From Scytonematopsis contorta HA4267-MV1 (GTDB lineage: Bacteria > Cyanobacteriota > Cyanobacteriia > Cyanobacteriales > Nostocaceae): a DNA stretch of 64,000 nucleotides. Of the stretch, positions 63,877 to 64,000 are shown piece by piece. Each line of letters opens with the position of its first letter. The first letter of the stretch is position 1. The stretch spans positions 84,478-148,477 of the forward strand of contig JAHHIC010000040.1 in NCBI GenBank assembly GCA_019359035.1, given 5' to 3'. The notes beneath the pieces were generated by a model. That model had not been told where the DNA came from, ran no database searches, and saw only the letters and a list, made by a program, of their open reading frames with translations. The translations under genes were made by a program, and so were the position numbers.

Positions 63877-64000
63877 TACAGCACTTCCGGCTGTTATGAG
63901 GTACACTAAGGATACAAATATTATCTTCTTATGAAAGCATATTCAATAGACCTACGAGAAAAAATAGTTTTAGCACATATTCAGGAGAAAATATCAATTC
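63877..64000 (+). mobile_element. IS630-type insertion sequence, left end (partial)
   Basis: Homology to rhodanese stops within a TATA stretch at 63873-63878, matching the TA target of IS630/Tc1-mariner elements. The next 50 bp are non-coding and likely contain the terminal inverted repeat (starting near CAGCACTTCCGGCTG). A transposase starts at 63931. The right end is outside the window. Confidence 0.65.
63931..64000 (+). CDS. IS630-family transposase, N-terminal part (partial)
   Basis: The ATG frame reads MKAYSIDLREKIVLAHIQEK and continues past the window edge. This N-terminal helix-turn-helix start (YS.DLR.KI) is characteristic of IS630-family transposases common in cyanobacteria. Confidence 0.85.
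   Translation, partial: MKAYSIDLREKIVLAHIQEKISI

Overview
The window looks like chromosomal DNA of a filamentous, probably heterocyst-forming cyanobacterium. The base composition is A+T-rich, there are many pentapeptide-repeat, TPR, HEAT/WGR, CHAT and Uma2 proteins, and several intergenic repeats are of the kind scattered through Nostocales genomes. No rRNA, tRNA or CRISPR array was seen. The species cannot be named from this sequence.

Most of the window is one phage-tail-like contractile injection system (CIS) of the extracellular/thylakoid-anchored (eCIS/tCIS) type with its cargo. Left flank (0.7-8.5 kb, +): a secreted pentapeptide protein, a DUF4159-like protein, and two large single-pass membrane proteins with Ig-like domains, one carrying a WD40 propeller; these are candidate anchors. 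8.6-11.9 kb (-): the AAA+ ATPase and the DUF4255 cap/terminator. 12.4-24.9 kb (+): sheath, three tube paralogues, a tail-assembly-chaperone-like protein, a pseudokinase/solute-binding fusion, a 51-residue protein, a very long disordered protein, the CIS_tube (Afp7-like) protein and the VgrG-like spike. 50.8-54.7 kb (+): gp25, baseplate J and tail protein I. No clear tape measure, PAAR tip or tail fibre was recognised.

Between spike and baseplate genes (25-50 kb) lies a cargo island of effector-like genes. Three proteins share an N-terminal leader ([SG]ESM...KK, then a W and an RP motif about 60 residues in) but carry different C-termini: an unknown domain, a beta-beta-alpha-metal nuclease, and an adenosine-deaminase-like domain. 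Two also carry the DUF4157 HExxH module. Each is followed by small genes that could be immunity proteins or chaperones (HEAT-like, YbjN-like, pentapeptide). The island also contains effector relics, a nucleoside hydrolase broken by one apparent base loss, a duplicated mosaic YbjN gene, and decayed copies of a 106-residue protein. A four-gene minus-strand operon encoding a CHAT protease with zinc-finger/membrane partners is inserted there.

The right flank (54.8-64 kb) holds a TPR lipoprotein-like/secreted protein, a TA-like pair of tiny genes divergent from an XRE regulator, a Uma2 nuclease, a 1136-residue WGR/HEAT protein, and a rhodanese cut off by an IS630-type insertion that runs out of the window. 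Two copies of a MITE-like element, each with the same pair of 17-bp ends and a perfect 10-bp target duplication, sit at 15.6 and 50.5 kb.
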